Shown in pieces: positions 1 to 6,881 of a stretch of 64,000 bases of DNA. Source of the DNA: Aquibium microcysteis (GTDB lineage Bacteria > Pseudomonadota > Alphaproteobacteria > Rhizobiales > Rhizobiaceae). Positions within the stretch are counted from its first letter, which is position 1, and each line of letters begins with the position of its first letter. Position numbers and translations under genes: made by a program. The notes under the pieces were generated by a model, which was not told where the DNA came from, ran no database searches, and saw nothing but the letters and a program-made list of their open reading frames with translations. The stretch spans positions 2,097,001 to 2,161,000 of the forward strand of contig NZ_CP061080.1 in NCBI RefSeq assembly GCF_014495845.1. The letters are read 5' to 3'.

Positions 1-154
1 CGAGCGCGCCGGCCGCGAGGAGCGCGAGGATGGGCCACGCCGTGCCATAGGCGGCGCCCGCGTCCGTCACGACGACCGGCAGGCTGAGCAGCGCCACGGC
101 GCAGAGGATGAGCGCGAGGATGGACTGCCAGGGGAGGATGCGGAGGAACGTCAT
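1..154 (-). CDS. ABC transporter permease, N-terminal fragment
   Basis: Only the first 51 codons are in the window; the gene runs off the left edge. The start is the ATG whose complement lies at 152-154. The visible N-terminus (MTFLRILPWQS, then a long hydrophobic run rich in Leu, Ala and Val) looks like the first membrane segment of a binding-protein-dependent transport permease. It lies downstream of a second permease (594-1475) and an ATPase (2075-2917) on the same strand, so it is probably the second permease of that importer. A 439-bp gap filled with inverted repeats separates it from its partner. The substrate cannot be read from the fragment; a pyrimidine-related compound is inferred from the neighbours only. 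Confidence 0.6.
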   Translation of the reverse strand, partial: MTFLRILPWQSILALILCAVALLSLPVVVTDAGAAYGTAWPILALLAAGAL

Positions 155-306
155 GACGTGACGCTCGGGGTGGGAGAGGATTGCGGGGTCCTGCCCACTG
201 GACAATCGGGCGTTGCCGAAGACGTCGCCTTTGCGCCGGCTGATACACCACATCCTGAAGCGGAGCCCTCAGGCCTTGGCGCCACATTCTCAGGCCTTGG
301 CGCCGT

Positions 307-380
307 ACCCCCACCCCTTACCCTGCAGGGGCGAGCCACTCGTCTCGCCCGTCCTTCGGACCCCCTCAAGGGGGAGGGGG
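307..380 (+). repeat. Palindromic repeat family U, long variant, left arm
   Basis: It starts ACCCCCACCCC and ends AAGGGGGAGGGGG. A ~35-bp insert in the middle (GCGAGCCACTCGTCTCGCCC and onward) distinguishes it from the short ~38-bp form. The reverse complement, insert included, follows at 434-507, so the two arms can form a long hairpin with a ~53-nt loop. Confidence 0.9.
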
Positions 381-433
381 ACTTGAGACGCCTGCGCCTT
401 GTTCTCCTTTGTGGGGACGTGAGACGCCGGCGA

Positions 434-507
434 CCCCCTCCCCCTTGTGGGGGTCCGAAGGACGGGCGAGACGAGTGGCTCGCCCCTGCAGGGTAACGGG
501 TGGGGGT
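434..507 (-). repeat. Palindromic repeat family U, long variant, right arm
   Basis: Near-exact reverse complement of 307-380, including the insert. The spacer between the arms contains the word GACGTGAGACG next to the G-rich end. The same word is found in the spacer of the pair at 43336-43425, so part of the spacer belongs to the element. Confidence 0.9.
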
Positions 508-593
508 AGCGGCGCTGACCATCGTACCGTCCAGAGCCACCGTCCCTCCGCCAACTCCCACTATCCTGCCGCCCAGACGCGCCATCACCCCGC

Positions 594-1475
594 TCATGCC
601 GGCCGCCCTCCCATCATCCGCTCCGTGATCCGACCGGCCGCCCCCACGAGGCTGACCAGCAGCACCGCGACCACCGAGCCGGCCACCAGCGCGGCGAACA
701 TGTCGATGGTCTGGCTGTAGTAGGACCCGCTGAGGAGCTTGGAGCCGATGCCGGCGACGGCACCCGTCGGCAGTTCGCCGACGATGGCGCCGACGAGGCT
801 CGCGGCCACCGCGACCTTCATCGAGGCGAAGAGGAACGGGACCGAGGCCGGCACGCGCAGCTTCCAGAACACCTGCGATGGGCTGGCGTGATAGGTGTGC
901 ATGAGATCGAGATGGGTGAGCTCGGGCGAGCGCAGGCCCTTCACCATGCCGACGGCGACGGGGAAGAACGACAGATAGGTCGAGATCAGCGCCTTTGGGA
1001 TCAGCCCGGTGATGCCCACGGCGGCGAGCACCACGATGATCATCGGCGCCAGCGCCAGGATCGGGATCGTCTGCGAGGTGATGATCCAGGGCATCAGCGA
1101 CCGGTCGAGCGTGACGACGTGGACGATGCCGACCGCGATCGCGATTCCGAGGATGGTGCCGAAGGCGAAGCCGAGCACGGTGGACGAGAGCGTCACGGCG
1201 GCGTGGTAGACGAGGCTGCGGCTCGACGAGACCTTCCGGAAGAAGGTGTTCTCGACGAAGTTCGTCGCCACCTGGTGCGGTGCCGGCAGGGTCGGCTTGG
1301 GCTGGGACATGGTCTTGACCACGAATTCCCACGTCGTCGGCGTCTCGCCTGCCCGGCGGTCGAGATCGCGCTGGAACGGCGCGTTCATGGCATAGGCGCC
1401 GACATACCAGGCCACGACGATGGCGGCGAGGATGGCGGTGACGGGGATGATCTTGTCGATGAGACGGTCGGTCAT
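594..1475 (-). CDS. ABC transporter permease (nitrate/sulfonate/pyrimidine-type family)
   Basis: A 293-residue integral membrane permease of the BPD_transp_1 type (SsuC/TauC/ThiX-like). A first membrane segment is near residues 11-29, followed by a periplasmic stretch to about residue 95 and then a run of five or so segments. The cytoplasmic EAA-like loop reads HASPSQVFWKLRVPASVPFL near residues 205-225, the contact site for the ATPase. I chose the ATG at 1475 because MTDRLIDKI begins the conserved part; the frame is open further upstream only through a repeat. This ATG overlaps the TGA of the DUF559 gene (ATGA). It should work with the ATPase at 2075-2917 and the cut permease at 1-154. The solute is unknown; pyrimidine catabolic neighbours suggest a pyrimidine-like compound. 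Confidence 0.85.
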   Translation of the reverse strand: MTDRLIDKIIPVTAILAAIVVAWYVGAYAMNAPFQRDLDRRAGETPTTWEFVVKTMSQPKPTLPAPHQVATNFVENTFFRKVSSSRSLVYHAAVTLSSTVLGFAFGTILGIAIAVGIVHVVTLDRSLMPWIITSQTIPILALAPMIIVVLAAVGITGLIPKALISTYLSFFPVAVGMVKGLRSPELTHLDLMHTYHASPSQVFWKLRVPASVPFLFASMKVAVAASLVGAIVGELPTGAVAGIGSKLLSGSYYSQTIDMFAALVAGSVVAVLLVSLVGAAGRITERMMGGRPA

Positions 1476-1903
1476 GGGTGGCACCGATCCCCCTCCCCCT
1501 TGTGGGGAGGGGTTAGGGGTGGGGGTAGCAGCGCGTCGTCCATGAGCCCGAGTTCGCGCAGAATCTCCGCGAGGCACCCGTCGAACGCCGATGCCAATTC
1601 ACCTGTATTCAGATGAACAACCCGGTAGCCTTGGCTCGCCAGCCACGCGTCGCGCTTGCGATCCCGGTCGATACCTTCCGGCGTGAAATGGTGTTCGCCG
1701 TCGATTTCGACGACCAGCCGATGCTCATGAACGACGAAATCGACGATGAACGGACCAAGGGGAGCCTGACGCCGTACGTGGATGCCATAGAGCCTGCGAA
1801 ACTGGCGAAGCTCGGACCAGAGTCGCCGCTCGCCCTCGGTCATGTTTCGCCGCAGGCGTCGCGCACGTACCCTCGTGATGGGATTGATCGAACTCGGCGA
1901 CAT
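1472..1903 (-). CDS. DUF559 (PD-(D/E)XK-like) endonuclease-domain protein, copy 1
   Basis: A 143-residue DUF559 protein, a family placed in the Vsr-like/restriction-endonuclease fold; no cellular function is established that I know of. Conserved blocks are RLRRNMTEGERRLWSELRQF, then HVRRQAPLGPFIVDFVVHEH and RLVVEIDGEHH. The Asp of VDF and the Glu-x-Asp of VEIDG fit a metal-binding nuclease site. The ATG at 1903 gives MSPSSINP; a GTG at 1915 lies inside a repeat. The last 17 or so residues (PPPLTPPHKGEGDRCHP) are translated from repeat 1489-1526 and host DNA, and the stop overlaps the permease ATG. The gene interrupts an ABC operon and is bracketed by inverted repeats. A second copy lies at 6122-6631. 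Confidence 0.85.
   Translation of the reverse strand: MSPSSINPITRVRARRLRRNMTEGERRLWSELRQFRRLYGIHVRRQAPLGPFIVDFVVHEHRLVVEIDGEHHFTPEGIDRDRKRDAWLASQGYRVVHLNTGELASAFDGCLAEILRELGLMDDALLPPPLTPPHKGEGDRCHP
1489..1526 (-). repeat. Repeat family U, left flank of DUF559 cassette 1
   Basis: It reads CCCCCTCCCCCTTGTGGGGA, continuing to end in GGGGTGGGGGT. It is the inverse of 1908-1945 and lies inside the 3' end of the DUF559 gene, where it encodes PPPLTPPHKGEGD. Confidence 0.9.
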
Positions 1904-1907
1904 CAGA

Positions 1908-1945
1908 ACCCCCACCCCTCACCCCTCCCCACAAGGGGGAGGGGG
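1908..1945 (+). repeat. Repeat family U, right flank of DUF559 cassette 1
   Basis: It reads ACCCCCACCCCTCACCCCTC and ends AAGGGGGAGGGGG, the reverse complement of 1489-1526 apart from about one base. It ends a few bases before the DUF559 ATG at 1903 on the minus strand. It would therefore form the 5' untranslated region of that gene. Confidence 0.9.
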
Positions 1946-1990
1946 ACGCAAACGCCGCGACCAGTCTCCAACATCCAGCCTCGCGCCGCC

Positions 1991-2037
1991 ACCCCCACCC
2001 GGCCGCTGCGCGGCCACCCTCTCCGCAAGGGGGAGGG
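1991..2037 (+). repeat. Repeat family U, variant with inner GGCCGCTGCGCGGCC
   Basis: It begins ACCCCCACCC and ends AAGGGGGAGGG like other family members, but carries the palindrome GGCCGCTGCGCGGCC in the middle. It sits between the ATPase stop (2075) and the right flank of cassette 1. The junction has therefore taken more than one insertion. Confidence 0.75.
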
Positions 2038-2074
2038 TCGAGGCGCGCGCTGCGGGGAGGGTCGGATCCTTCGC

Positions 2075-2917
2075 TCAATCCTCATAGCTGTGCCCTGCCC
2101 TCAGCCCTTCGCGCACCCGGTGCGCGATCGCCAGGAATTCGGGGGTCTCGCGGATGTCGAGCGGCCGCTCCTTCGGCAGCGTCGAGACGATGACGTCGGT
2201 GACGCGGCCGGGGCGCGGGCTCATCACCACGATCTTGGTCGAGAGATAGACGGCCTCGGGTATCGAATGGGTGACGAAGCAGATCGTCTTGTTCGTGCGC
2301 GCCCAGAGTTCGAGCAGCTGCTCGTTGAGGTGGTCGCGGACGATCTCGTCGAGCGCCCCGAAGGGCTCGTCCATCAGGAGCAGGTCGGCGTCGAAGGCTA
2401 GCGCGCGGGCGATCGAGGCGCGCTGCTGCATGCCACCGGAGAGCTGCCAGGGAAACTTCTTCTCGAACCCGGAGAGGTTGACGAGGTCGAGCGTGCGCTT
2501 CACCCGCTCGCGCTGCTCGGCCGCCCGGATGCCCATGATCTCGAGCGGCAGGGCGACGTTCTTCTCGATCGTGCGCCAGGGATAGAGCGCGGCGGCCTGG
2601 AAGACGTAGCCATAGGCGCGGCGGCGCCGCGCCTCCTCCGGGCTCATGCCGTTGACGCTGATGGTGCCGCCCGTCGGCCGTTCCAGATCGGCGATGACCC
2701 GCAGGAACGTCGTCTTGCCGCAGCCCGACGGGCCGATGAAGGAGACGAACTCGCCCCGGCCGATGTCGAGATCGACATTCGAGAGCGCATGAACCGGACC
2801 GTCGCCGGTCTGGAAGGTCAGGTTGAGCCCCTTGGCCCTGATCACCGAATCCGCCGTCAAATCCGCCTCTGCCCCAATACACGTCTCAAGACTGTACCCC
2901 CGTTGCACTGTCATCAT
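2075..2917 (-). CDS. ABC transporter ATP-binding protein
   Basis: A nucleotide-binding subunit of a nitrate/sulfonate/taurine-type importer (SsuB/TauB/ThiZ-like), about 280 residues. From the ATG at 2917 the Walker A motif GPSGCGKT is at 62-69, the Q-loop VFQ near 106, the signature LSGGMQQR near 159-166, Walker B LLLMDEPFGALDE near 179-191 and the switch His in VTHSIPEA. All catalytic residues are present. The start is uncertain. ATGs at 2917 and 2914 lack a clear ribosome site, and a TTG before TADSVIRAKG has GAGGCGG just upstream. The gene is first of the minus-strand operon ATPase-(DUF559)-permease-permease and is divergent from the cupin at 2975. The substrate-binding protein is not visible and may lie left of the window. 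Confidence 0.85.
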   Translation of the reverse strand: MMTVQRGYSLETCIGAEADLTADSVIRAKGLNLTFQTGDGPVHALSNVDLDIGRGEFVSFIGPSGCGKTTFLRVIADLERPTGGTISVNGMSPEEARRRRAYGYVFQAAALYPWRTIEKNVALPLEIMGIRAAEQRERVKRTLDLVNLSGFEKKFPWQLSGGMQQRASIARALAFDADLLLMDEPFGALDEIVRDHLNEQLLELWARTNKTICFVTHSIPEAVYLSTKIVVMSPRPGRVTDVIVSTLPKERPLDIRETPEFLAIAHRVREGLRAGHSYED

Positions 2918-2974
2918 AGAAGGGACTCTTCGGCTGTGCAGCAAGGCCGATGCGAAAAATGTGGAGGAACACCG

Positions 2975-3391
2975 ATGTCAACGCCGATTGCCCCTGACGG
3001 ATGCCGCCGCCTTCGCCCCGGCAAGACCTATGGCGGCAAGCAGGGCTTCGACTATTTCGAGGGCGTGGCGCGCGAGACGGTCGGTTCTTCCGGCATCTGC
3101 ATGCACCTTCTGACCGTGCCGCCGGGCGGGCGAGCCAAGGCCCACAAGCACGACAGCCACGAGACCGCCATCTACGTGCTGTCGGGCACCGCCGTCATGT
3201 ACTGGGGCGAGCGGCTGGAAAACTGCATGGAAACCGCGGCCGGCGACATGGTGTACATCCCCGCCAACATGCCGCATCTCCCGGTCAACCGCTCGTCCGA
3301 GCCGGTCACGGCGGTGATCGCGCGCACCGATCCCAGCGAGCAGGAAAGCGTGACGCTGCTGCCGGAGCTGGAGGCGCTGGTTCCCGTCTGA
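2975..3391 (+). CDS. Cupin-domain protein
   Basis: A 138-residue single-domain cupin. Motif 1 is visible as HKHDSHETAIYVLSG (metal-ligand His/His/Glu pattern) near residues 50-65 and motif 2 as GDMVYIPANMPHLPVNRS near 91-108. The start ATG at 2975 follows GTGGAGG by about seven bases. It is transcribed divergently from the ABC ATPase with ~57 bp between them, so the two may share a control region. Cupins beside pyrimidine genes can be ligand-binding or isomerase-type enzymes; the sequence does not decide which. No HTH is fused to it, so it is not an obvious regulator. Confidence 0.8.
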   Translation: MSTPIAPDGCRRLRPGKTYGGKQGFDYFEGVARETVGSSGICMHLLTVPPGGRAKAHKHDSHETAIYVLSGTAVMYWGERLENCMETAAGDMVYIPANMPHLPVNRSSEPVTAVIARTDPSEQESVTLLPELEALVPV

Positions 3392-3512
3392 CGCGGCAGC
3401 CGCGCGGCAGAATGCCGCCTCCCCTCGCGCAATGCCGGCTTGGCGGCAGCCGGCCTCGCGCGATGGCCGTGCGCCGGAGTGGAACCGCCATCGACCTGCC
3501 GAACCGCGCGGC

Positions 3513-3911
3513 CTAGTCGCATGGCGCCACCTCGTCGCGCAGGTTTCCGTCGCCGTCGGTGATCCGCTTCGTGCGCGCCTCCGGCTCCCAGGGATCGCGG
3601 ACGATGAAGGTTTCGGCGGTGAGCACGTCCTCGCCCTCGTGGCCGCAGAGCGCCGTGACGACCGAGGCTCCGCTGCCGCGCAGCACCGACAGGAATTCGC
3701 AGTCCGAAACATAGGTCTCCAGCCCGTCCGGCCGCAGCACGACGAGCGTGTCGTCGGCGTCGCGCGATCCGCCCTGGTGGTAGGCGCAGCCCGCTGCGTT
3801 GCCCCAGACGCCGGTGAGCCAAGGGCCGTCCGATGCCGCGACGGCCGGTCCGTCGGCGGTGCAGGCCGCCGACGTCGAGAGGCTGAGAAACGCGGCGAGG
3901 AGCGGCCGCAT
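3513..3911 (-). CDS. Hypothetical exported protein
   Basis: A 132-residue protein with a plausible signal sequence (MRPLLAAFLSLSTSAACTA; cleavage or lipidation around the first Cys cannot be settled). The mature part has several Cys (GCAYH, SDCEFL, ALCGHEGED, VAPCD), compatible with disulfides in the periplasm. The middle (DDTLVVLRPDGLETYVSDCE) has a beta-strand-like pattern. I do not recognise the family. It lies 8 bp downstream of the pydB stop on the same strand and could be co-transcribed with it. Confidence 0.6.
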   Translation of the reverse strand: MRPLLAAFLSLSTSAACTADGPAVAASDGPWLTGVWGNAAGCAYHQGGSRDADDTLVVLRPDGLETYVSDCEFLSVLRGSGASVVTALCGHEGEDVLTAETFIVRDPWEPEARTKRITDGDGNLRDEVAPCD

Positions 3912-3918
3912 CGGCCGA

Positions 3919-5370
3919 TCACACGCCGCTGGCGGGAATCCCCGACCGCTCCACCTTGCGCGGCGCGACCAGTTCCTTCCAGGTCGACAGGGCCTTGTTG
4001 GCCGCCATGAAGGGCTCGCGGCCGACGAACCGGCCGTGCCCGGGCTTTGCCTGCACCGCGCCGTTGTCGACGGCGACCGCGCCGCGGGTCAGCACGTATT
4101 TCGGCAGGCCCTTCACCGTGATGCCCTCGAAGACGTTGTAGTCGATCGCCGACTGCTGGCTGCCGGCCGAGATGGTCTTGGTCGCTTCCGGATCCCAGAC
4201 GATCAGATCGGCGTCGGCGCCTTCGACGACCGCGCCCTTCTTCGGGTACATGTTGAGGATCTTGGCGATGTTGGTGGAGGTGACGGCCACGAACTCGTTC
4301 ATGGTCAGCCGGCCGGTGCCGACGCCGTAGGTCCACAGCACCGGCAGCCGGTCTTCGAGCCCGCCCGTGCCGTTCGGGATCTTGGTGAAGTCGCCGACGC
4401 CAAAACGTTTCTGCTCGGTGGTGAAGGCGCAGTGGTCGGTCGCAACGACCTGCAGCGAGCCCGAAGACAGGCCGGCCCAGAGCGAATCCTGGTGCTGCTT
4501 GTTGCGGAAGGGCGGGCTCATGACGCGGCGTGCCGCGTGGTCCCAGTCGGGATTGGCGTATTCGCTCTCGTCGAGCACCAGATGCTGCACCAGCGGCTCG
4601 CCATAGACGCGCATGCCCTTCTGCCGCGCCCGGCGGATCGCCTCGTGGCTCTGCTCGCAGGAGGTGTGGACGACGTAGAGCGGCACGCCGGCCATGTCGG
4701 CGATCATGATGGCGCGGTTGGTCGCCTCGCCTTCCACTTCCGGCGGGCGCGAATAGGCATGCGCCTCGGGGCCGTCATTGCCTTCGGCCAGCAGCTTCTG
4801 CTGCAGCGCGGCCACCACGTCGCCGTTCTCGGCATGGACCAGCGGCAGGCCGCCGATCTCGGCGCAGCGCTGGAAGGAGGCCAGCATCTCGTCGTCGTTG
4901 ACCATCAGCGCGCCCTTGTAGGCCATGAAGTGCTTGAAGGAGGTGATGCCCTTCTCGACCACCTTCGGCATCTCGTCGAAGACCTGCTCGCCCCACCAGG
5001 TGATGGCCATGTGGTAGGAATAGTCGCAGCAGGCGCGCGTCGACTTGTTCGACCACATGTCGATGGCCTGGAGCAGCGACTGGCCCGGGTTGGGCAGGCA
5101 GAAGTCGACCACCATGGTGGTGCCGCCCGACAGCGCCGCGCGCGTGCCGCTCTCGAAATCATCCGAGGAATAGGTGCCCATGAAGGGCATTTCGAGATGG
5201 GTGTGCGGATCGATACCGCCGGGCATGACGTAGCAGCCGGTGGCGTCGATGACGTGGTCGCCCGAGAGGTTCTGGCCGATCGCGGCGATGGTATCGCCCT
5301 TGATCAGCACGTCGGCCTTGAAGGTGCGGTCGGCGGTGACGATGGTTCCGTTCTTGATGACTGTGGACAT
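3919..5370 (-). CDS. pydB: Dihydropyrimidinase
   Basis: A cytoplasmic metal-dependent amidohydrolase that opens 5,6-dihydrouracil or dihydrothymine to N-carbamoyl-beta-alanine or its methyl form, the second step of reductive pyrimidine breakdown. The 483-residue length is normal. Metal ligands HTH are at residues 56-58, followed by the family block LEMPFMGTYSSDDFESGT. The segment SFKHFMAYKG near 144-153 carries the lysine normally carbamylated, and later His ligands are in VHAENGD and VVHTSCEQSHEAI. C-terminal AKPGHGRFVGREPF is typical of DHPase rather than hydantoin-specific enzymes. The start ATG at 5370 gives the usual MSTVIKNGTIVTADRTF. The pathway genes pydA, pydX and pydC are also in the window. 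Confidence 0.95.
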   Translation of the reverse strand: MSTVIKNGTIVTADRTFKADVLIKGDTIAAIGQNLSGDHVIDATGCYVMPGGIDPHTHLEMPFMGTYSSDDFESGTRAALSGGTTMVVDFCLPNPGQSLLQAIDMWSNKSTRACCDYSYHMAITWWGEQVFDEMPKVVEKGITSFKHFMAYKGALMVNDDEMLASFQRCAEIGGLPLVHAENGDVVAALQQKLLAEGNDGPEAHAYSRPPEVEGEATNRAIMIADMAGVPLYVVHTSCEQSHEAIRRARQKGMRVYGEPLVQHLVLDESEYANPDWDHAARRVMSPPFRNKQHQDSLWAGLSSGSLQVVATDHCAFTTEQKRFGVGDFTKIPNGTGGLEDRLPVLWTYGVGTGRLTMNEFVAVTSTNIAKILNMYPKKGAVVEGADADLIVWDPEATKTISAGSQQSAIDYNVFEGITVKGLPKYVLTRGAVAVDNGAVQAKPGHGRFVGREPFMAANKALSTWKELVAPRKVERSGIPASGV

Positions 5371-5483
5371 GGTGTTCCCCGTGTTTGGCGTCGACTAGGA
5401 CTTGGATGAAATTTCGGGCGGCACCAGCCGGTCCGCTCCCGCGGCGACGGCTCGGATCCCGGTGCCTCGTACTCCCGCCCGGC

Positions 5484-6125
5484 TCACGGTCGCCACGTCG
5501 CGAGCTTGAGGCCGAAGCCCACGAAGACCACGCCGGTAACCGCCTTAACCGCGCGCTGGACGCGCCCGGCGCGGGCCGCCGCCGAGAGGCGGTCGAACAG
5601 GAGGACGATCGGCCCGAACCAGGCGACGTTCAGGCAGGCGTGGACGAGGACGAGGACGAGCAGGTAGGCGGCGAGCGGGGAGACGACGTCGGGCGGTGCG
5701 AATTGCGGGAAGGCGGCGACGTAGAACATCGCCACTTTCGGGTTGAGCGCATTGGTGAGGAACCCCTCGCCGAAGGCCCTGGCGAGCGTGCGCCGCCGCC
5801 TTGCCGGCGCGACCTGCGCCAGCTTCGCCGGTGCGCCGCGCCAGGCCTCGACCAGCGCCTTCAGGCCGATCCAGACGAGATAGGCGGCACCGACGAGCTT
5901 CACCGCCATGAAGAGGTGTGCCGACTGCAGCAGCAGCACCGACAGGCCGAAGATCGCGAAGCTGCCGTGGACGAAGAAGGCGACCACGAAGCCCGCGATG
6001 GTGGCAAACCCCGCCGCGCGGCCCGACGTCGGCACCGTCCTGACAATCAGCACGCCGTTCGGGCCGGGCGACATGATCAGCAGCGCGGCCATGGCGGCGA
6101 AGGCGAGGACGGTGGCGAGGGTCAT
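5484..6125 (-). CDS. LysE/RhtB family exporter
   Basis: A 213-residue inner-membrane protein of the LysE/RhtB amino acid efflux family. Family marks are the N-terminal MSPGPNGVLIV block near residues 18-28, a TM/Gly-rich second helix, the loop GAAYLVWIGLKALVEAWRG near 77-95 and FLTNALNPKVAMFYVAAFPQ near 120-139, with about six membrane segments. It lies between pydB and the DUF559 copy 2 cassette; its ATG overlaps the DUF559 TGA. Export of an amino acid or beta-amino acid made during pyrimidine breakdown is possible, but that is inference from position. Substrate is not predictable from sequence. Confidence 0.85.
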   Translation of the reverse strand: MTLATVLAFAAMAALLIMSPGPNGVLIVRTVPTSGRAAGFATIAGFVVAFFVHGSFAIFGLSVLLLQSAHLFMAVKLVGAAYLVWIGLKALVEAWRGAPAKLAQVAPARRRRTLARAFGEGFLTNALNPKVAMFYVAAFPQFAPPDVVSPLAAYLLVLVLVHACLNVAWFGPIVLLFDRLSAAARAGRVQRAVKAVTGVVFVGFGLKLATWRP

Positions 6126-6631
6126 GCGGCACCGTCCTTCTGGGAAATCGCTGAAGTCAGGCTACCCTCACCTCTTATCACTTCCCTCAAGGCGGAGGAG
6201 CGCGCAGACGCATCAGAATCCCCCTCCCCCTTGAGGGGAGGGGTAAGGGGTGGGGGTGATGCCGCCAGACCCAGCACTCCAAGTATCTCTTCGATGCACC
6301 CATCAAAACTGTCGACGAGCTCGCCGGACCGTAGCACCCTGTAGCCGACCCCCGCCAGCCAGGCGGCCCGGCGCGCGTCCCGCGCCCTCCCCTCGGCCGT
6401 GAAATGATGCTCGCCGTCGACCTCTATGATCAACCGATGCTCCTGAACGACGAAATCGACGACGTAGGGACCGATCTGCGCCTGCCTGCGTACGTGGACG
6501 CCATACCAACGGCGAAACTGCCTCAGTTCGGACCACAATCGACGCTCTCCGCCGGTCATCGTCCGGCGCAGGCGGCGTGCGCGATCGATGGCTGAATGAG
6601 GCACCAGGCTTGGCAACGTCGCTACCTTCAC
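6122..6631 (-). CDS. DUF559 (PD-(D/E)XK-like) endonuclease-domain protein, copy 2
   Basis: A close paralogue of the gene at 1472-1903. Shared blocks are RARRLRRTMTGGERRLWSEL, HVRRQAQIGPYVVDFVVQEH and RLIIEVDGEHHFT, with the same Asp and Glu-x-Asp candidates for metal binding. The frame begins at a GTG (6631) inside a repeat; another GTG at 6604 (VPHSAIDRARR) is possible. The C-terminus is read through repeat 6220-6257 (PPPLTPPLKGEGD) and then ~95 bp of host DNA containing a decayed repeat. It ends at a TGA overlapping the LysE ATG, so the unit does not carry its own stop. Function is not known; a role in mobilising the flanking repeats is my hypothesis. Confidence 0.8.
   Translation of the reverse strand: MKVATLPSLVPHSAIDRARRLRRTMTGGERRLWSELRQFRRWYGVHVRRQAQIGPYVVDFVVQEHRLIIEVDGEHHFTAEGRARDARRAAWLAGVGYRVLRSGELVDSFDGCIEEILGVLGLAASPPPLTPPLKGEGDSDASARSSALREVIRGEGSLTSAISQKDGAA
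6162..6200 (+). repeat. Decayed copy of repeat family U
   Basis: ACCCTCACCTCTTATCACTT followed by CCCTCAAGGCGGAGGAG keeps the U register with many substitutions. It lies just outside the left flank of cassette 2, suggesting an older insertion at the same site. Confidence 0.5.
6220..6257 (-). repeat. Repeat family U, left flank of DUF559 cassette 2
   Basis: CCCCCTCCCCCTTGAGGGGA onward to GGGGTGGGGGT. It is inverse to 6625-6661 and lies in the coding 3' end of DUF559 copy 2, in the same translated frame as in copy 1. Confidence 0.9.
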
Positions 6632-6661
6632 CCCTTACCCCTCCCCTCAAGGGGGAGGGGG
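6625..6661 (+). repeat. Repeat family U, right flank of DUF559 cassette 2
   Basis: CTTCACCCCTTACCCCTCCC followed by CTCAAGGGGGAGGGGG. It contains the candidate GTG start of DUF559 copy 2. About 220 bp with nothing recognisable separate it from the end of pydC. Confidence 0.9.
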
Positions 6662-6881
6662 ATTCCGAGGCGGCGCCGCGTGGCATCGCCTCGAGAAGGA
6701 CGGAGGAGAGTGAAGCGGACGGTTTCGGTCCCTCTGATCATTGCCCCCTCGTTGTTGTTCCGGTTTTGCAGCACTTGGAGATGGCCAGGGTCGGAGAAAG
6801 ATAAATTGCCTGTGTTGCCGCACCTTTGTTCAGATCGGGCAAGGCTGCCCCGCGCTGTTGCCGAAGTCCACGGCCCTTCGC

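Larger units (their letters stand above)
155..593. other. Gene-free gap filled by an inverted repeat pair
   Basis: This 439-bp gap separates two permease genes of one apparent operon. It holds an imperfect inverted pair (307-380 and 434-507) and a 15-bp direct repeat (TCAGGCCTTGGCGCC at 269-283 and 290-304). Open frames across it are translations of the repeats and look nothing like proteins. I see no promoter I would trust. Confidence 0.7.

Noticed and set aside
307..507. CRISPR-like array or phage attachment site
   Set aside because: Repeats are inverted and paired, not regularly spaced direct repeats; no cas gene, integrase or tRNA is present.
158..720. Plus- and minus-strand frames in the first gap, such as 158-496 and 409-720
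   Set aside because: They translate the inverted repeats (words like SPLWGSEGRARRV) and have no independent support.
1613..2401. 262-codon plus-strand frame across DUF559 copy 1 and the ABC ATPase
   Set aside because: It is antisense to two recognised genes and passes through three repeats.
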